DNA of 7,812 nt, taken from the NCBI GenBank assembly GCA_044375105.1, contig JBILNK010000193.1, forward strand, positions 1-7,812, read 5' to 3'. Origin of the DNA: JBIKLM01 sp044375105 (GTDB lineage: Bacteria > Planctomycetota > UBA1135 > GCA-002686595). Shown here one piece after another: positions 1 to 6,482 of the stretch. The position numbers and the translations under genes are program-made. Below the pieces are notes generated by a model. It worked only from the letters and a program-made list of their open reading frames with translations, did not search any database and had not been told where the DNA came from. The stretch's first letter is position 1. The number at the start of each line of letters is the position of its first letter.

Positions 1-372
1 GGCGGTGTAGTTGCGGTCCAGGAAGTTGGCGTCGCCGTGGCAGACGAAGAACTGGCTGCCGGCGCTGTTGGGGTCCTGGGCGCGGGCCATGGAGAGGATC
101 CCGCGCACGTGCTTGGTGTCGTTGAATTCGGCCTTGATCTGGTAGCCGGGACCGCCGCGGCCGGAGCCTTCGGGGCAGCCGCCCTGGATCATGAAGCCCT
201 TGATCACGCGGTGGAACACCGTGCCGTCGTAGAAGCCCTTCTCGCACAGGTCGACGAAGTTCTTGACGTGGCCCGGGGCCTTGTCGACGAAGAACTCGAA
301 GGTCATCGAGCCCTCGGAGGTCTCGAGGGTGGCGGTCACGCCGGCGTAGGGGTTGTTCGCTGCGGGGGGCAT
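1..372 (-). CDS. Cyclophilin-type peptidyl-prolyl cis-trans isomerase (3' end cut by window edge)
   Basis: The reverse strand reads open from an ATG at 372 to the left edge (124 codons, no stop), so the C-terminus is missing; cyclophilins are usually about 160-170 residues. It catalyses cis-trans isomerisation of Xaa-Pro bonds during protein folding. Visible signatures are GFYDGTVFHRVIKGFMIQGG (residues 47-65), holding the catalytic Arg55 and the pocket residues Phe60, Met61 and Gln63, and SMARAQDPNSAGSQFFV (94-110). Near the end, FLDRNYT replaces the WLDGKH of CypA, so the pocket Trp is Phe, as in many bacterial members. The N-terminus (MPPAANNPYAG) has no signal peptide, so a cytoplasmic location is inferred. 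No Shine-Dalgarno is visible; a C-rich segment (379-390) lies just upstream of the start. It follows a second cyclophilin gene on the same strand with a 229-bp gap. The family call is very secure; substrates are unknown. Confidence 0.95.
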   Translation of the reverse strand, partial: MPPAANNPYAGVTATLETSEGSMTFEFFVDKAPGHVKNFVDLCEKGFYDGTVFHRVIKGFMIQGGCPEGSGRGGPGYQIKAEFNDTKHVRGILSMARAQDPNSAGSQFFVCHGDANFLDRNYTA

Positions 373-560
373 GGTGGCGGGGCGGGGTCGAAGGGGAGGC
401 GGACCGGGGAGAGCGGCCTTACGGGCCGTGGCGGGTGGACGCCGCGGGGCGCGCTGGGTTCGAGGATGGGTTGGGGGCCGGGCGGTCGACGGAGCGCCAT
501 GGCGCGGGCTGTCCCCGCGCGCCGATCGAAGCCCGCCCGCCGCGCCGATCCGCGCGGCGT

Positions 561-585
561 CCGGCTCGGGCGAAGCCCGAACCGG
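561..585 (-). terminator. Strong GC hairpin just after the second cyclophilin gene (no U-tract)
   Basis: Positions 561-571 pair with 575-585 over 11 base pairs (one is a G-T wobble on the minus-strand RNA), with a 3-nt loop at 572-574. The hairpin begins 16 nt after the stop codon of the minus-strand gene ending at 602. No T-run follows, so it is either a Rho-assisted terminator or a 3'-end-stabilising stem-loop rather than a canonical intrinsic terminator. If it terminates, the cyclophilin at 372 needs its own promoter. Confidence 0.5.
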
Positions 586-601
586 TGCCGTCGCGGGGCT
601 G

Positions 602-1576
602 TCAGCGCTTGCTGGCGCGGATCACGAGGGCCCGTTCGATGCGCTGGGGATCCTTGGGCGCGATGGTGCCGTCGCGGCCCGGGGTGCCGGCCGCGTTGGC
701 GATCTTGTCCAGGGTGGCCTGGCTCTCGGCGTGGCCGGGCAGCAGCTCTCCGAAGCAGGAGTACTGCCGATCGAGGCCCGGATTGCGGGCGTGCATCACG
801 AAGAACTGCGAGGAGGCCGAGTTGGGATCGGCCGAGCGCGCCGCGGACAGCACCCCGCGCACGTGGGGCCGCTCGCTGAATTCGGCCTTGAGCTGGCGCG
901 GGCCGCCGCCCTGGCCCCAGCGGGCGCGGGCGCCCGGGTCCTTGGTCAGCGGGTCGCCACCCTGGATCATGAAGCCGGGGCCGACGCGGTGGAACAGGGT
1001 GCCGTCGTAGAAGCCGTCCTGGGCCAGGTCGAGCATGTTGCGCACGTGCTCCGGCGCCACCTCGGGCCAGAACTTGAACAGCATCGGGCCGCGGTTGGTC
1101 TCCACGAACACCATGAAGTCCGCGAGCTGATCCGAGGGCATGCCGAGGAAGTCGATTTCGGCGCCGTTCTCGCCGCGGGCCGGCGCCAGGCGCTGCACCT
1201 GGATCGGGCCCTCGCGATAGATGTTCTTGGCGTAGACCAGCTCGAAGTTCTGCTCCGCTTGGATCAGGGGACCGAGATCCAAGCTGATCGACAGCTTGGT
1301 GCCGGGGGTCAGCTCGATGAAGTGGTCGTCGCGGCGCGGCGCCAGGGGCTCGCCATCGACCAGGAAGGCCGAGGCGTTCAGCAGCCAGGCCGCCACCGGG
1401 GTCGGACCGGCGCCGGCTTCGATGGTCACGTCGACCCGGTAGGGCTGTCCGACGACCAGCGTCGAAGGCGCCGCCACGGTGATCTTGGGGCCCTCCTGGC
1501 ACGAGGACAGGGGCGCGGCGGCGGCGGCGGTGGGTTGGCCGGTCGAGAGGGCCAGGGCGAGGAGGGTGCTCAGCAT
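602..1576 (-). CDS. Probably exported cyclophilin-type peptidyl-prolyl isomerase with an extra N-terminal domain
   Basis: A 324-residue product. Residues 1-25 (MLSTLLALALSTGQPTAAAA and onward) form a short hydrophobic then Ala-rich segment that looks like a signal peptide. LSSC at 23-26 fits a lipobox, but the n-region has no positive charge and the hydrophobic core lies far upstream, so lipidation is doubtful. Residues about 30-130 are beta-rich and resemble an extracellular sandwich domain that I cannot name. The cyclophilin domain spans about 152-322: GFYDGTLFHRVGPGFMIQGG (188-207) with catalytic Arg197 and Phe202, Met203, Gln205, then SADPNSASSQFFVMH (248-262). The C-terminal pocket is divergent: NPGLDRQYSCFG replaces the usual WLD..H. 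I chose ATG 1576 over the in-frame ATG at 1663 because the latter abuts the dehydrogenase terminator and adds an Arg/Pro-rich leader in front of the hydrophobic segment. The gene heads a tandem cyclophilin pair and probably acts in the periplasm or envelope. Confidence 0.88.
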   Translation of the reverse strand: MLSTLLALALSTGQPTAAAAAPLSSCQEGPKITVAAPSTLVVGQPYRVDVTIEAGAGPTPVAAWLLNASAFLVDGEPLAPRRDDHFIELTPGTKLSISLDLGPLIQAEQNFELVYAKNIYREGPIQVQRLAPARGENGAEIDFLGMPSDQLADFMVFVETNRGPMLFKFWPEVAPEHVRNMLDLAQDGFYDGTLFHRVGPGFMIQGGDPLTKDPGARARWGQGGGPRQLKAEFSERPHVRGVLSAARSADPNSASSQFFVMHARNPGLDRQYSCFGELLPGHAESQATLDKIANAAGTPGRDGTIAPKDPQRIERALVIRASKR

Positions 1577-1671
1577 GGTGGGGTCGGGGTCGGGAGCGAG
1601 GGCCTTTGGCCCCCCGGGGTTCGTCGCTCGGCGCGGGCGGCGCCGCGCGCGAGCCAGCCGCATTACGGGGA

Positions 1672-1700
1672 AAAACTGGCGCCGGTGGGCGGCGGCGCCG
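1672..1700 (-). terminator. Rho-independent terminator of the dehydrogenase gene
   Basis: On the minus strand, GGCGCCG (1700-1694) and CGGCGCC (1685-1679) form a perfect 7-bp stem around an 8-nt loop. The stem is followed by AGTTTTTCCCC, with the T-run at 1676-1672. The hairpin starts 48 nt after the TGA of the gene ending at 1749. This is the only hairpin with a U-tract that I found in the window. It lies about 96 nt before the ATG of the next gene (1576), so the cyclophilins should be transcribed separately. Confidence 0.8.
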
Positions 1701-1748
1701 GAGTCTGGATGGCGCGGGCCGGGCGGGCCCCCGGGTCGGATCGGGCGC

Positions 1749-2639
1749 TCAGGACTTCTTGTCGCCGTCCCACTTGTAGAAGCCCTCGCCGCTCTTGCGG
1801 CCGAGCTTGCCCTCCTTGACCTTCTGGCGCAGGATCGCCGGGATCACGAAGGCGGGCTCATTGGGATAGCTCTTGACCCAGCCTTCGAGGATGGCCAGGG
1901 TTGTGTCGAGGCCCACGTAGTCGGTCAGGGTCAGCGGGCCCATCGGATAGCCGCAGCCGTACTGCATGGCCGCGTCGATGTCCTCCTTGGTGGCCTCGCC
2001 GCGCTCGAGCATCAGCAGCGCCTGGCTCATGTAGGGCACCAGCAGGCGGTTGACCACGAAGCCCGGGGTGTCCTTGCAGGCCACCGGGATCTTGCCCACG
2101 GATTCGCCGAAGGCGCGTGCAGCGGCGAAGGCCTCGTTGCTGGTCTCGGCGGCGCGCACCACCTCGACCAGCTTCATCAGCTGCACCGGATTGAAGAAGT
2201 GCAAGCCCACCATGCGGTCGGGGCGGCCCGAGGCACGGCCCATGGCGCCGATCGGGAACGACGAGGTGTTGGAGGCGAAGATCGCGCTCTTCTGCACGAT
2301 CCGATCCAGCTCGGCGAAGAGCTTGTTCTTGACCTCCAGGTTCTCGACGATCGCCTCGATCACCAGGTCGGCGTCCTTGAGCGCCTGCTTGTCGGTGCTG
2401 CCCTGGATGCGGGCGAAGGTGGCCTTGGCTTCGGCCTCCGCAGCGGCCGCGGGCTTGCCCTTTTCGACCGCCTTCTCGGCCAGCTTGGCCAGGCTCTTCT
2501 CGATCCGCGCCAGGCCCTTTTGGAGGGCCGCGGGGTCCGATTCGACCGCCACGACGCTGTAGCCCGCTTGAGCCGCGACCTGGACGATGCCGTGCCCCAT
2601 CAGGCCGCAGCCGATGACGCCAACCTTCTTGATGACCAT
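1749..2639 (-). CDS. hbd: 3-hydroxybutyryl-CoA / short-chain 3-hydroxyacyl-CoA dehydrogenase
   Basis: A 296-residue enzyme, full length for the single-domain family. It performs NAD-dependent interconversion of L-3-hydroxyacyl-CoA and 3-ketoacyl-CoA (hydroxybutyryl/acetoacetyl-CoA being typical) in beta-oxidation or butanoate metabolism, in the cytosol. The Rossmann dinucleotide motif is GCGLMG (10-15), and Glu33 after the second strand suggests NAD preference. Catalytic and substrate-binding residues fall at exactly the spacing of human HADH: Ser126 in SNTSS, His147 in GLHFFNP, Glu159 in KLVEV and Asn197 in TPGFVVNRLL. The C-terminal helical domain carries GYPMGPLTLTDYVGLDT and ends in GRKSGEGFYKW. 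Much of the sequence is closer to the mitochondrial SCHAD pattern than to fused FadB proteins. The start is ATG 2639 and no Shine-Dalgarno is seen. It lies 275 bp downstream of a thiolase on the same strand, consistent with a shared pathway, and is followed by an intrinsic terminator. The symbol follows family usage; substrate chain length is not proven. Confidence 0.95.
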   Translation of the reverse strand: MVIKKVGVIGCGLMGHGIVQVAAQAGYSVVAVESDPAALQKGLARIEKSLAKLAEKAVEKGKPAAAAEAEAKATFARIQGSTDKQALKDADLVIEAIVENLEVKNKLFAELDRIVQKSAIFASNTSSFPIGAMGRASGRPDRMVGLHFFNPVQLMKLVEVVRAAETSNEAFAAARAFGESVGKIPVACKDTPGFVVNRLLVPYMSQALLMLERGEATKEDIDAAMQYGCGYPMGPLTLTDYVGLDTTLAILEGWVKSYPNEPAFVIPAILRQKVKEGKLGRKSGEGFYKWDGDKKS

Positions 2640-2730
2640 GGGATTGAGTGGATTCGGGGTCGGAGGAGGCGGGCCCTGGGGGCCCGGCCGGGAGGGTGGA
2701 AGCTGGGGCGGCGGCGGGGAGCCGCGCGGC

Positions 2731-2777
2731 CGGGCGCCGGCCCGCGGGCCGCGGCTGCGGCCCGGGCCTGGCCCGGG
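2731..2777. repeat. Cluster of nested perfect palindromes between thiolase and dehydrogenase genes
   Basis: Three overlapping or adjacent inverted repeats are visible. GGCCCGCGGGCC (2739-2750) is a perfect 12-bp palindrome. CGGGCCGC (2745-2752) pairs with GCGGCCCG (2757-2764) around a 4-nt loop. CCCGGGCC (2761-2768) and GGCCCGGG (2770-2777) are mirrored around one T. The first two are mutually exclusive. They lie in the 275-bp gap 2640-2914, which has no gene. They could act as a transcript-end or processing structure for the thiolase mRNA or as an attenuator in front of the dehydrogenase gene, but extreme GC content makes such palindromes common, so function is unproven. Confidence 0.45.
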
Positions 2778-2914
2778 TGGATCTCTGGTTGGGCCGTGCG
2801 TGTCGACCCAGCGGGCGGCGGGGAGGCCGCGGCCCCGGCCCGTTGGCCCCCGCGGGTGCGCCGAAGGTCCGGCGTGCGGGGTGGGCCGGGTGGGCCGGAT
2901 CGGGGGTCAGCCGA

Positions 2915-4123
2915 TCAATCCTTGGGCCGGCTGAAGGCCAGCGCCAAGCCCATGCCGCCCGAAACGCACAGGGTCGCCAGACCCTGGCGGCCATCGCGGC
3001 GCGCGAGCTCGTGCAGCAGGGTCACGGCGATGCGTGCGCCGGTGGCGCCGATCGGATGGCCCAGGGAGATCGCGCCGCCGTTGACGTTCAGGCGCTCGAG
3101 GGGCAGGGGCGCCAGGCGCTGGCAGGCCAGCACCTGGGCGGCGAAGGCTTCGTTGAGTTCGATCAGGTCGTAGCCGTCCAGCGAGCGGCCGGTTTGGCGC
3201 TCGAGCTTGGCCCAGGCTGGCACCGGGCCGATGCCCATGCGCCGGGGATCGACGCCCGCCTCCGCGCAGGGGCCGACCACGGCCAGGGGCTCGTGGCCGA
3301 GCTCGCGGGCGGTCTCGGCGCGCATCAGCAGGAGCGCCGCGGCGCCGTCGGTGATCCCGGAGGAATTGCCCGCGGTGACGGTGCCCGCCTGGGCATCGAA
3401 GACCGGCGCGAGCTTGGCCAGCGAAGCCAGTTCGGCCCCGTCGCGGGCGTGTTCGTCGCTGCGGAAGGGTTTGGGCTCGCCCTTGGCCTGGGGCACGAGC
3501 ACCGTCGACAGCTCGGCCTCGAAACGCCCGGCCTTGCGGGCCGCCTCGGACTTGTGCTGGCTGCCGAGCGCGAAACGATCCTGTTCTTCCCGGGAGATGG
3601 CGAACTCCTTGGCCAGCACTTCCGCCGTTTCCCCCATCAGGAGGTCCGCCAGGGGGCAATGGAAGCCGTCCTTGTACATGGCGTCCACCACCGGGGCGTG
3701 TCCGAGGCGATAGCCCTGGCGCAGGCGCGGCAGGAAGTAGGGCAGCCCGCTCATGCTCTCGACTCCGCCCGCCAGCACGATCTCGCTGCGCCCCAGGCGG
3801 ATCTCGTCCGCGGCCAGGGCGATCGCCTTGAGGCCCGAGGCGCAGGCCATGTTGACGGTCATGGCCGGGGTCTCGACCGAGAGACCGGCGCGGACCGCGA
3901 TCTGGCGCGCCACGTTGGGCCCGCCGCCCGCCTGACGCCCGTTGCCGAACAGGACGCTGCCGACCCGCCCGGCGGGCAGGCCAGCGCGCCCGAGCAGGTC
4001 CCGGCAGACCGAGGTGCCGAGATCGGCGGCGCTCATCTCGGCCAGCGTGCCCAGGAACCGGCCGATCGGCGTGCGCAGCGCGTGGGTGATCACCACGTCT
4101 CCGGGGCGGGTGCGCAGGGCCAT
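2915..4123 (-). CDS. Acetyl-CoA C-acyltransferase (thiolase)
   Basis: A 402-residue thiolase, normal length for the family. It condenses two acetyl-CoA to acetoacetyl-CoA, or cleaves 3-ketoacyl-CoA in the reverse direction. All catalytic elements are present: the nucleophile Cys94 in NMACASGLKA, the NEAF motif (Asn324-Phe327), His356 in GGAISLGHPIGATGAR and the acid/base Cys386 in CVSGGMG. The loop domain has the typical MGETAE (163-168) and ISREEQDRFALGSQ (176-189). The start at ATG 4123 gives the expected N-terminus (VVITHALRTPIGRF); longer in-frame starts to 4435 run antisense through the divergent gene and are rejected. AGGA (4132-4129) lies 5 nt before the ATG, the best Shine-Dalgarno candidate in the window. 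A downstream 3-hydroxyacyl-CoA dehydrogenase supports a role in acetoacetyl-CoA/hydroxybutyryl-CoA metabolism. Whether it is biosynthetic (PhaA/AtoB type) or degradative (FadA type) cannot be settled by reading. Confidence 0.95.
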   Translation of the reverse strand: MALRTRPGDVVITHALRTPIGRFLGTLAEMSAADLGTSVCRDLLGRAGLPAGRVGSVLFGNGRQAGGGPNVARQIAVRAGLSVETPAMTVNMACASGLKAIALAADEIRLGRSEIVLAGGVESMSGLPYFLPRLRQGYRLGHAPVVDAMYKDGFHCPLADLLMGETAEVLAKEFAISREEQDRFALGSQHKSEAARKAGRFEAELSTVLVPQAKGEPKPFRSDEHARDGAELASLAKLAPVFDAQAGTVTAGNSSGITDGAAALLLMRAETARELGHEPLAVVGPCAEAGVDPRRMGIGPVPAWAKLERQTGRSLDGYDLIELNEAFAAQVLACQRLAPLPLERLNVNGGAISLGHPIGATGARIAVTLLHELARRDGRQGLATLCVSGGMGLALAFSRPKD

Positions 4124-4186
4124 GGGGTTCCTGGGGCGGGGTCGGGGGTGGCTGGCGCCGGCGGGGGCCGGGGCGCGGGGCGAAAC

Positions 4187-4216
4187 AGGGTAGGAGCCTG
4201 GGATGGCGGCCCGCAA
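4187..4216 (-). promoter_or_regulatory. Candidate sigma-70-type promoter for the thiolase gene
   Basis: On the minus strand, TTGCGG (4216-4211) and TACCCT (4192-4187) are separated by 18 bp and lie about 64 bp upstream of the thiolase ATG. Each hexamer keeps the key -35 TTG or -10 TA bases. This is the best-matching pair I found in the divergent region; the assignment rests on sequence resemblance only. Confidence 0.4.
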
Positions 4217-4278
4217 GCGCGCCCGGCGCCCGGGGCGGGAAGACCGCCCGGGGATCCCCACGGCAGGGGCGGAAGGGG

Positions 4279-4285
4279 CTAGGAT
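4279..4285 (+). promoter_or_regulatory. Candidate -10 element upstream of the SirB1-like gene
   Basis: CTAGGAT, a good GC-organism -10 (TAGGAT), ends 40 bp before the ATG at 4326. No convincing -35 lies 16-18 bp upstream. The same heptamer occurs on the minus strand upstream of the exonuclease III gene (7358-7352), which slightly raises its credibility. Confidence 0.3.
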
Positions 4286-4325
4286 CGAGCCCGTCCCGGG
4301 ACCTGCACTCCAGCGATCGAGCCCG

Positions 4326-5312
4326 ATGGCCGTCGACCCCGATTCCCCGCTGCCCGCCGCGCCGGGGGCCAGCCCCGCCGCCCGGCCGGGGGAGCCCCCC
4401 GGGCTCGGCCGCAGCGATCGCCAGGCAGCGTCCAAGGGCGGGGCGCGCGGGCAGCGGGCGCGCTTCGAGGCTTTGGTGGGCTTGCTCGGCGATACCCCCG
4501 CCGATCCCTACGTGCTGGCGGCCCTGCGGGCCGGCGGGGCCGCGGCCGTGCCGGCGCTGGGCCGCGGCGCTCGCGACGGCGATGCCCGCCGGCGGGTGCA
4601 GGCACGGGCGCTGCTGCTCGAGCGGATGCGCCGGCCCGCCCGCCAACGGCTGCTCAAGGTGCTGGCCCGCCGCGACTACGGCCTGCTGCAGGGCATGCTG
4701 CTGCTCTCGCGCAGCGAGCAGCCGGATCTGGATGCCCGGCACGTGCTTGCGGAGATCGACCGCCTGGCGCTGCGCGTCCGGGAGCGAGCCGCGGCCAGCG
4801 GCGGGGACTTCGCGGGTCCCCTGGCGCTGATCGAGGTGCTTTGCAAGGAAACCGGCCTGACCGGCGGCTCCGCGGACCCGGGCCCCCTGGCCGAGCTGTT
4901 CCTGGAGCGCGTGCTCGCCGGCCGGCGCGGGCTGCCCCTGCCGCTGGTGGTGCTGCACCTGCTCGTGGCCGAGCGGGCCGGCCTCACCGCGGCGGCCGTG
5001 CCGCTCCCCGGACGGGTGCTGCTGCGGCTCTACAGCGGGCAGCGCACCCTGCTGGCGGACCCTTTCGCGGGCGGCAAGCTGCGCACCCGGCGGGAGTGCC
5101 TGTCCTATTTGGAGAGCCGGGGGCTAGCAGCGCGGCCGGAATGGTTCCACGATGCAGGCACCGCCCAGCTGCTCCAGCGCCACCTCCTGAACCTCGAGCG
5201 CGCCTATCGCCGCCTGGGACGCCCCCAGGACGCCCACTTCGCGCGGCTAGCGGCCGCGGTCGCTGGAACCGACCGCGATCGCGCCCCGGCAGCCGGCCGC
5301 GAGGGGGCCTGA
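4326..5312 (+). CDS. SirB1-like / transglutaminase-like superfamily protein
   Basis: A 328-residue protein from ATG 4326; an in-frame ATG at 4203 would add 41 Arg/Pro-rich residues across the divergent promoter region and is less likely. Residues 1-45 are Pro/Ala-rich and unstructured. Residues 50-115 are helical and resemble HEAT-type repeats. Residues about 117-300 match the SirB1/transglutaminase-core-2 pattern: DYGLLQGMLLLSRSEQPDLD (117-136), LAELFLERVLAGRRGLPLPL (188-207), then VPLPGRVLLRL (225-235), LLADPFAGGKL (242-252) and a C-terminal helical tail with LLQRHLLNLERAYRRLG. Two family-conserved features are altered: the His of the usual LPGHF is Arg230, and the YDPxNSxLNEVL segment is only loosely kept. 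It may therefore be a non-catalytic, binding member. Molecular function of the family is poorly known. It is the first gene of a likely two-gene operon with the downstream LAN-domain gene (48-bp gap) and is divergent from the thiolase. Confidence 0.8.
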   Translation: MAVDPDSPLPAAPGASPAARPGEPPGLGRSDRQAASKGGARGQRARFEALVGLLGDTPADPYVLAALRAGGAAAVPALGRGARDGDARRRVQARALLLERMRRPARQRLLKVLARRDYGLLQGMLLLSRSEQPDLDARHVLAEIDRLALRVRERAAASGGDFAGPLALIEVLCKETGLTGGSADPGPLAELFLERVLAGRRGLPLPLVVLHLLVAERAGLTAAAVPLPGRVLLRLYSGQRTLLADPFAGGKLRTRRECLSYLESRGLAARPEWFHDAGTAQLLQRHLLNLERAYRRLGRPQDAHFARLAAAVAGTDRDRAPAAGREGA

Positions 5313-5360
5313 CGCGCGGCAGCGCCCGCGGACCTCCGATCCCCAGCCCACGCCGATCCC

Positions 5361-6107
5361 TTGGTGCCCCCCCCGTCCCCCTCCACCTCCGGCCCCACGG
5401 GCCCGGAGCGCCGCCCGCCGATCCCCGACTGTTGGCCGCCGGCCCAGGGGATCGAAGCTGCCGAGGGTCCCCGGGAGCTGCCCGAGCCCCCGGACTGCGG
5501 CCCCTTTTCCGCCGAGGCGGTCCCGCTGTTTCCTCTGGCCGACGTCTGGCTGCTGCCCGGCGCCATGGCGCCGCTCAACATCTTCGAGCCGCGCTACCGG
5601 CAGATGATCGAGGACAGCCTCGACCGCTCGGGCCGTCTGGTGATCGGCACCGTGCGCCGCGGCCACGAATTCGAGATGCCCGGCAAGCCCCCGGTCTATC
5701 CGGTGGCCGGCCTGGGCGAGATCGTCAAGCACGAGCGGCGCTCCGACGGCACCTTCATCATCCTGCTGCTGGGGATCGGCCGCGTAGAACTCGAAGAAGT
5801 CGCCAGCGAGCGGCTCTATCGCCGCGTGCGCGTGCGGCCCCTGAAGGAGTTCCCGATCCATCCCGAGCGGGAAGCCCATTACCGCCAAGAACTCTCCCAG
5901 GCGGTGCTGGCCCGCAGCGAGCAGTTCCTCAATCTGCCCGAAGACCTGCCGGTCGCGGCCCTGGCCGACCTGCTGTCCATGCGCCTGCCCCTGCCCCACG
6001 GCCGCCGCCAGCGCCTGTTCGCAGAGCGCGACATCGAGAGCCGGGTCAGCGAGTTGCTGGCCGAGCACCGCCGCCGTCCACCGGACGGCAAGACTCCGGA
6101 CAGCTGA
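5361..6107 (+). CDS. Stand-alone Lon substrate-binding (LAN) domain protein
   Basis: A 248-residue protein with the N-terminal domain of Lon protease but no AAA+ or Ser-Lys peptidase part. Residues 1-50 are Pro-rich and disordered. The LAN domain runs from about 53: VPLFPLADVWLLPGAMAPLNI with the family signature IFEPRYRQMIEDSL (74-87), then GLGEIVKHERRSDGTFIILLLGIGRVEL and a C-terminal helical part ending LLAEHRRRPPDG. Such proteins are thought to bind substrates or partners; the reaction, if any, is unknown. The start is uncertain: TTG 5361 and GTG 5364 are adjacent, no ATG precedes the conserved region, and an in-frame stop at 5310 (the upstream gene's own TGA) limits extension. No Shine-Dalgarno is seen. 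The 48-bp gap to the SirB1-like gene in the same frame and direction suggests co-transcription and perhaps translational coupling. A GC hairpin begins right after its stop. Confidence 0.87.
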   Translation: MVPPPSPSTSGPTGPERRPPIPDCWPPAQGIEAAEGPRELPEPPDCGPFSAEAVPLFPLADVWLLPGAMAPLNIFEPRYRQMIEDSLDRSGRLVIGTVRRGHEFEMPGKPPVYPVAGLGEIVKHERRSDGTFIILLLGIGRVELEEVASERLYRRVRVRPLKEFPIHPEREAHYRQELSQAVLARSEQFLNLPEDLPVAALADLLSMRLPLPHGRRQRLFAERDIESRVSELLAEHRRRPPDGKTPDS

Positions 6108-6135
6108 CGGGGGCCAATGGCCAGCCGGGCCCCCG
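6108..6135 (+). terminator. GC hairpin immediately after the LAN-domain gene
   Basis: Positions 6108-6115 and 6128-6135 form an 8-bp all-GC stem around a 12-nt loop, starting at the first base after the TGA. No U-tract follows, so it may need Rho or serve as a 3'-end stabiliser. It is well placed to end the SirB1-like/LAN operon before the convergent exonuclease gene. Confidence 0.45.
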
Positions 6136-6252
6136 GCCGCCCGAAGCCGCGCCGTGCGGAGACCAAGGCTCCCCTCTGGCGGGCCTCCGGGAGCGAATCG
6201 CCCAGCGGGCAAGCGCAGCGAGATCCGCGAGCGCAGGGCCCCTTGGGCACCC

Positions 6253-6328
6253 ATTCGGCGCGGGTATCCACTTGGCGCGGGTATCCACTTGGCGCAGGTA
6301 TCCATTGCGCCCGGAGCTCCATTCGGCG
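6253..6328. repeat. 17-bp direct tandem repeat in the convergent intergenic region
   Basis: Three well-conserved 17-bp units stand head to tail: 6253-6269, 6270-6286 and 6287-6303. The consensus is A-Y-T-Y-GGCGC-R-GGTATCC; unit 2 differs from unit 1 at two positions and from unit 3 at one. A fourth, decayed unit (6304-6320, about 10 of 17 matches) and an 8-bp restart ATTCGGCG (6321-6328) follow in register. The array sits in the 375-bp gap 6108-6482 between convergent stop codons, where I see no gene. The AT-containing GGTATCC core stands out from its GC-rich surroundings. It could be a slipped-strand minisatellite, a protein-binding array or part of a dispersed intergenic repeat family. Confidence 0.85.
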
Positions 6329-6425
6329 GGCTCAGCGGGCCAGGAAACGATCGGGGCCCGGGAAAAGTCCCCCATCCGGCCGAGAGCCGGCCTCGGCTTC
6401 GTCCGGAGGGCGGACCAAAGGCCTG

Positions 6426-6445
6426 CGGTCGGCCCGCTCCGACCG
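6426..6445 (-). terminator. Hairpin downstream of the exonuclease III gene
   Basis: On the minus strand, CGGTCGG (6445-6439) pairs with CCGACCG (6432-6426), a 7-bp perfect stem with a 6-nt loop, 37 nt after the exonuclease stop codon. No real U-tract follows (only CTTTGG about 10 nt on). It is a weak terminator candidate by position and stem quality. Confidence 0.35.
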
Positions 6446-6482
6446 GCCGGGCCCAGCCCGAGTCGATCGTGTGCTCAGCCGC

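Noticed and set aside
1577..1663. Upstream ATG at 1663 as the start of the exported cyclophilin
   Set aside because: It would add 29 Arg/Pro-rich residues before the hydrophobic leader, and it sits about 10 bp beyond the intrinsic terminator of the preceding gene, leaving no room for a promoter.
3207..3713. Ser/Ala-rich plus-strand frame antisense to the thiolase
   Set aside because: It lies wholly within the thiolase gene on the other strand, has no recognisable motif, and its composition is that of a reverse-frame shadow.
353..4282. Very long open frames on the plus strand opposite the four minus-strand genes (for example 353-1819, 1479-3173, 2648-4282)
   Set aside because: Their products are low-complexity Gly/Ala/Arg/Asp-His-rich with no domain, whereas the opposite strand encodes clear thiolase, dehydrogenase and cyclophilin motifs. 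They are GC-driven antisense shadows.
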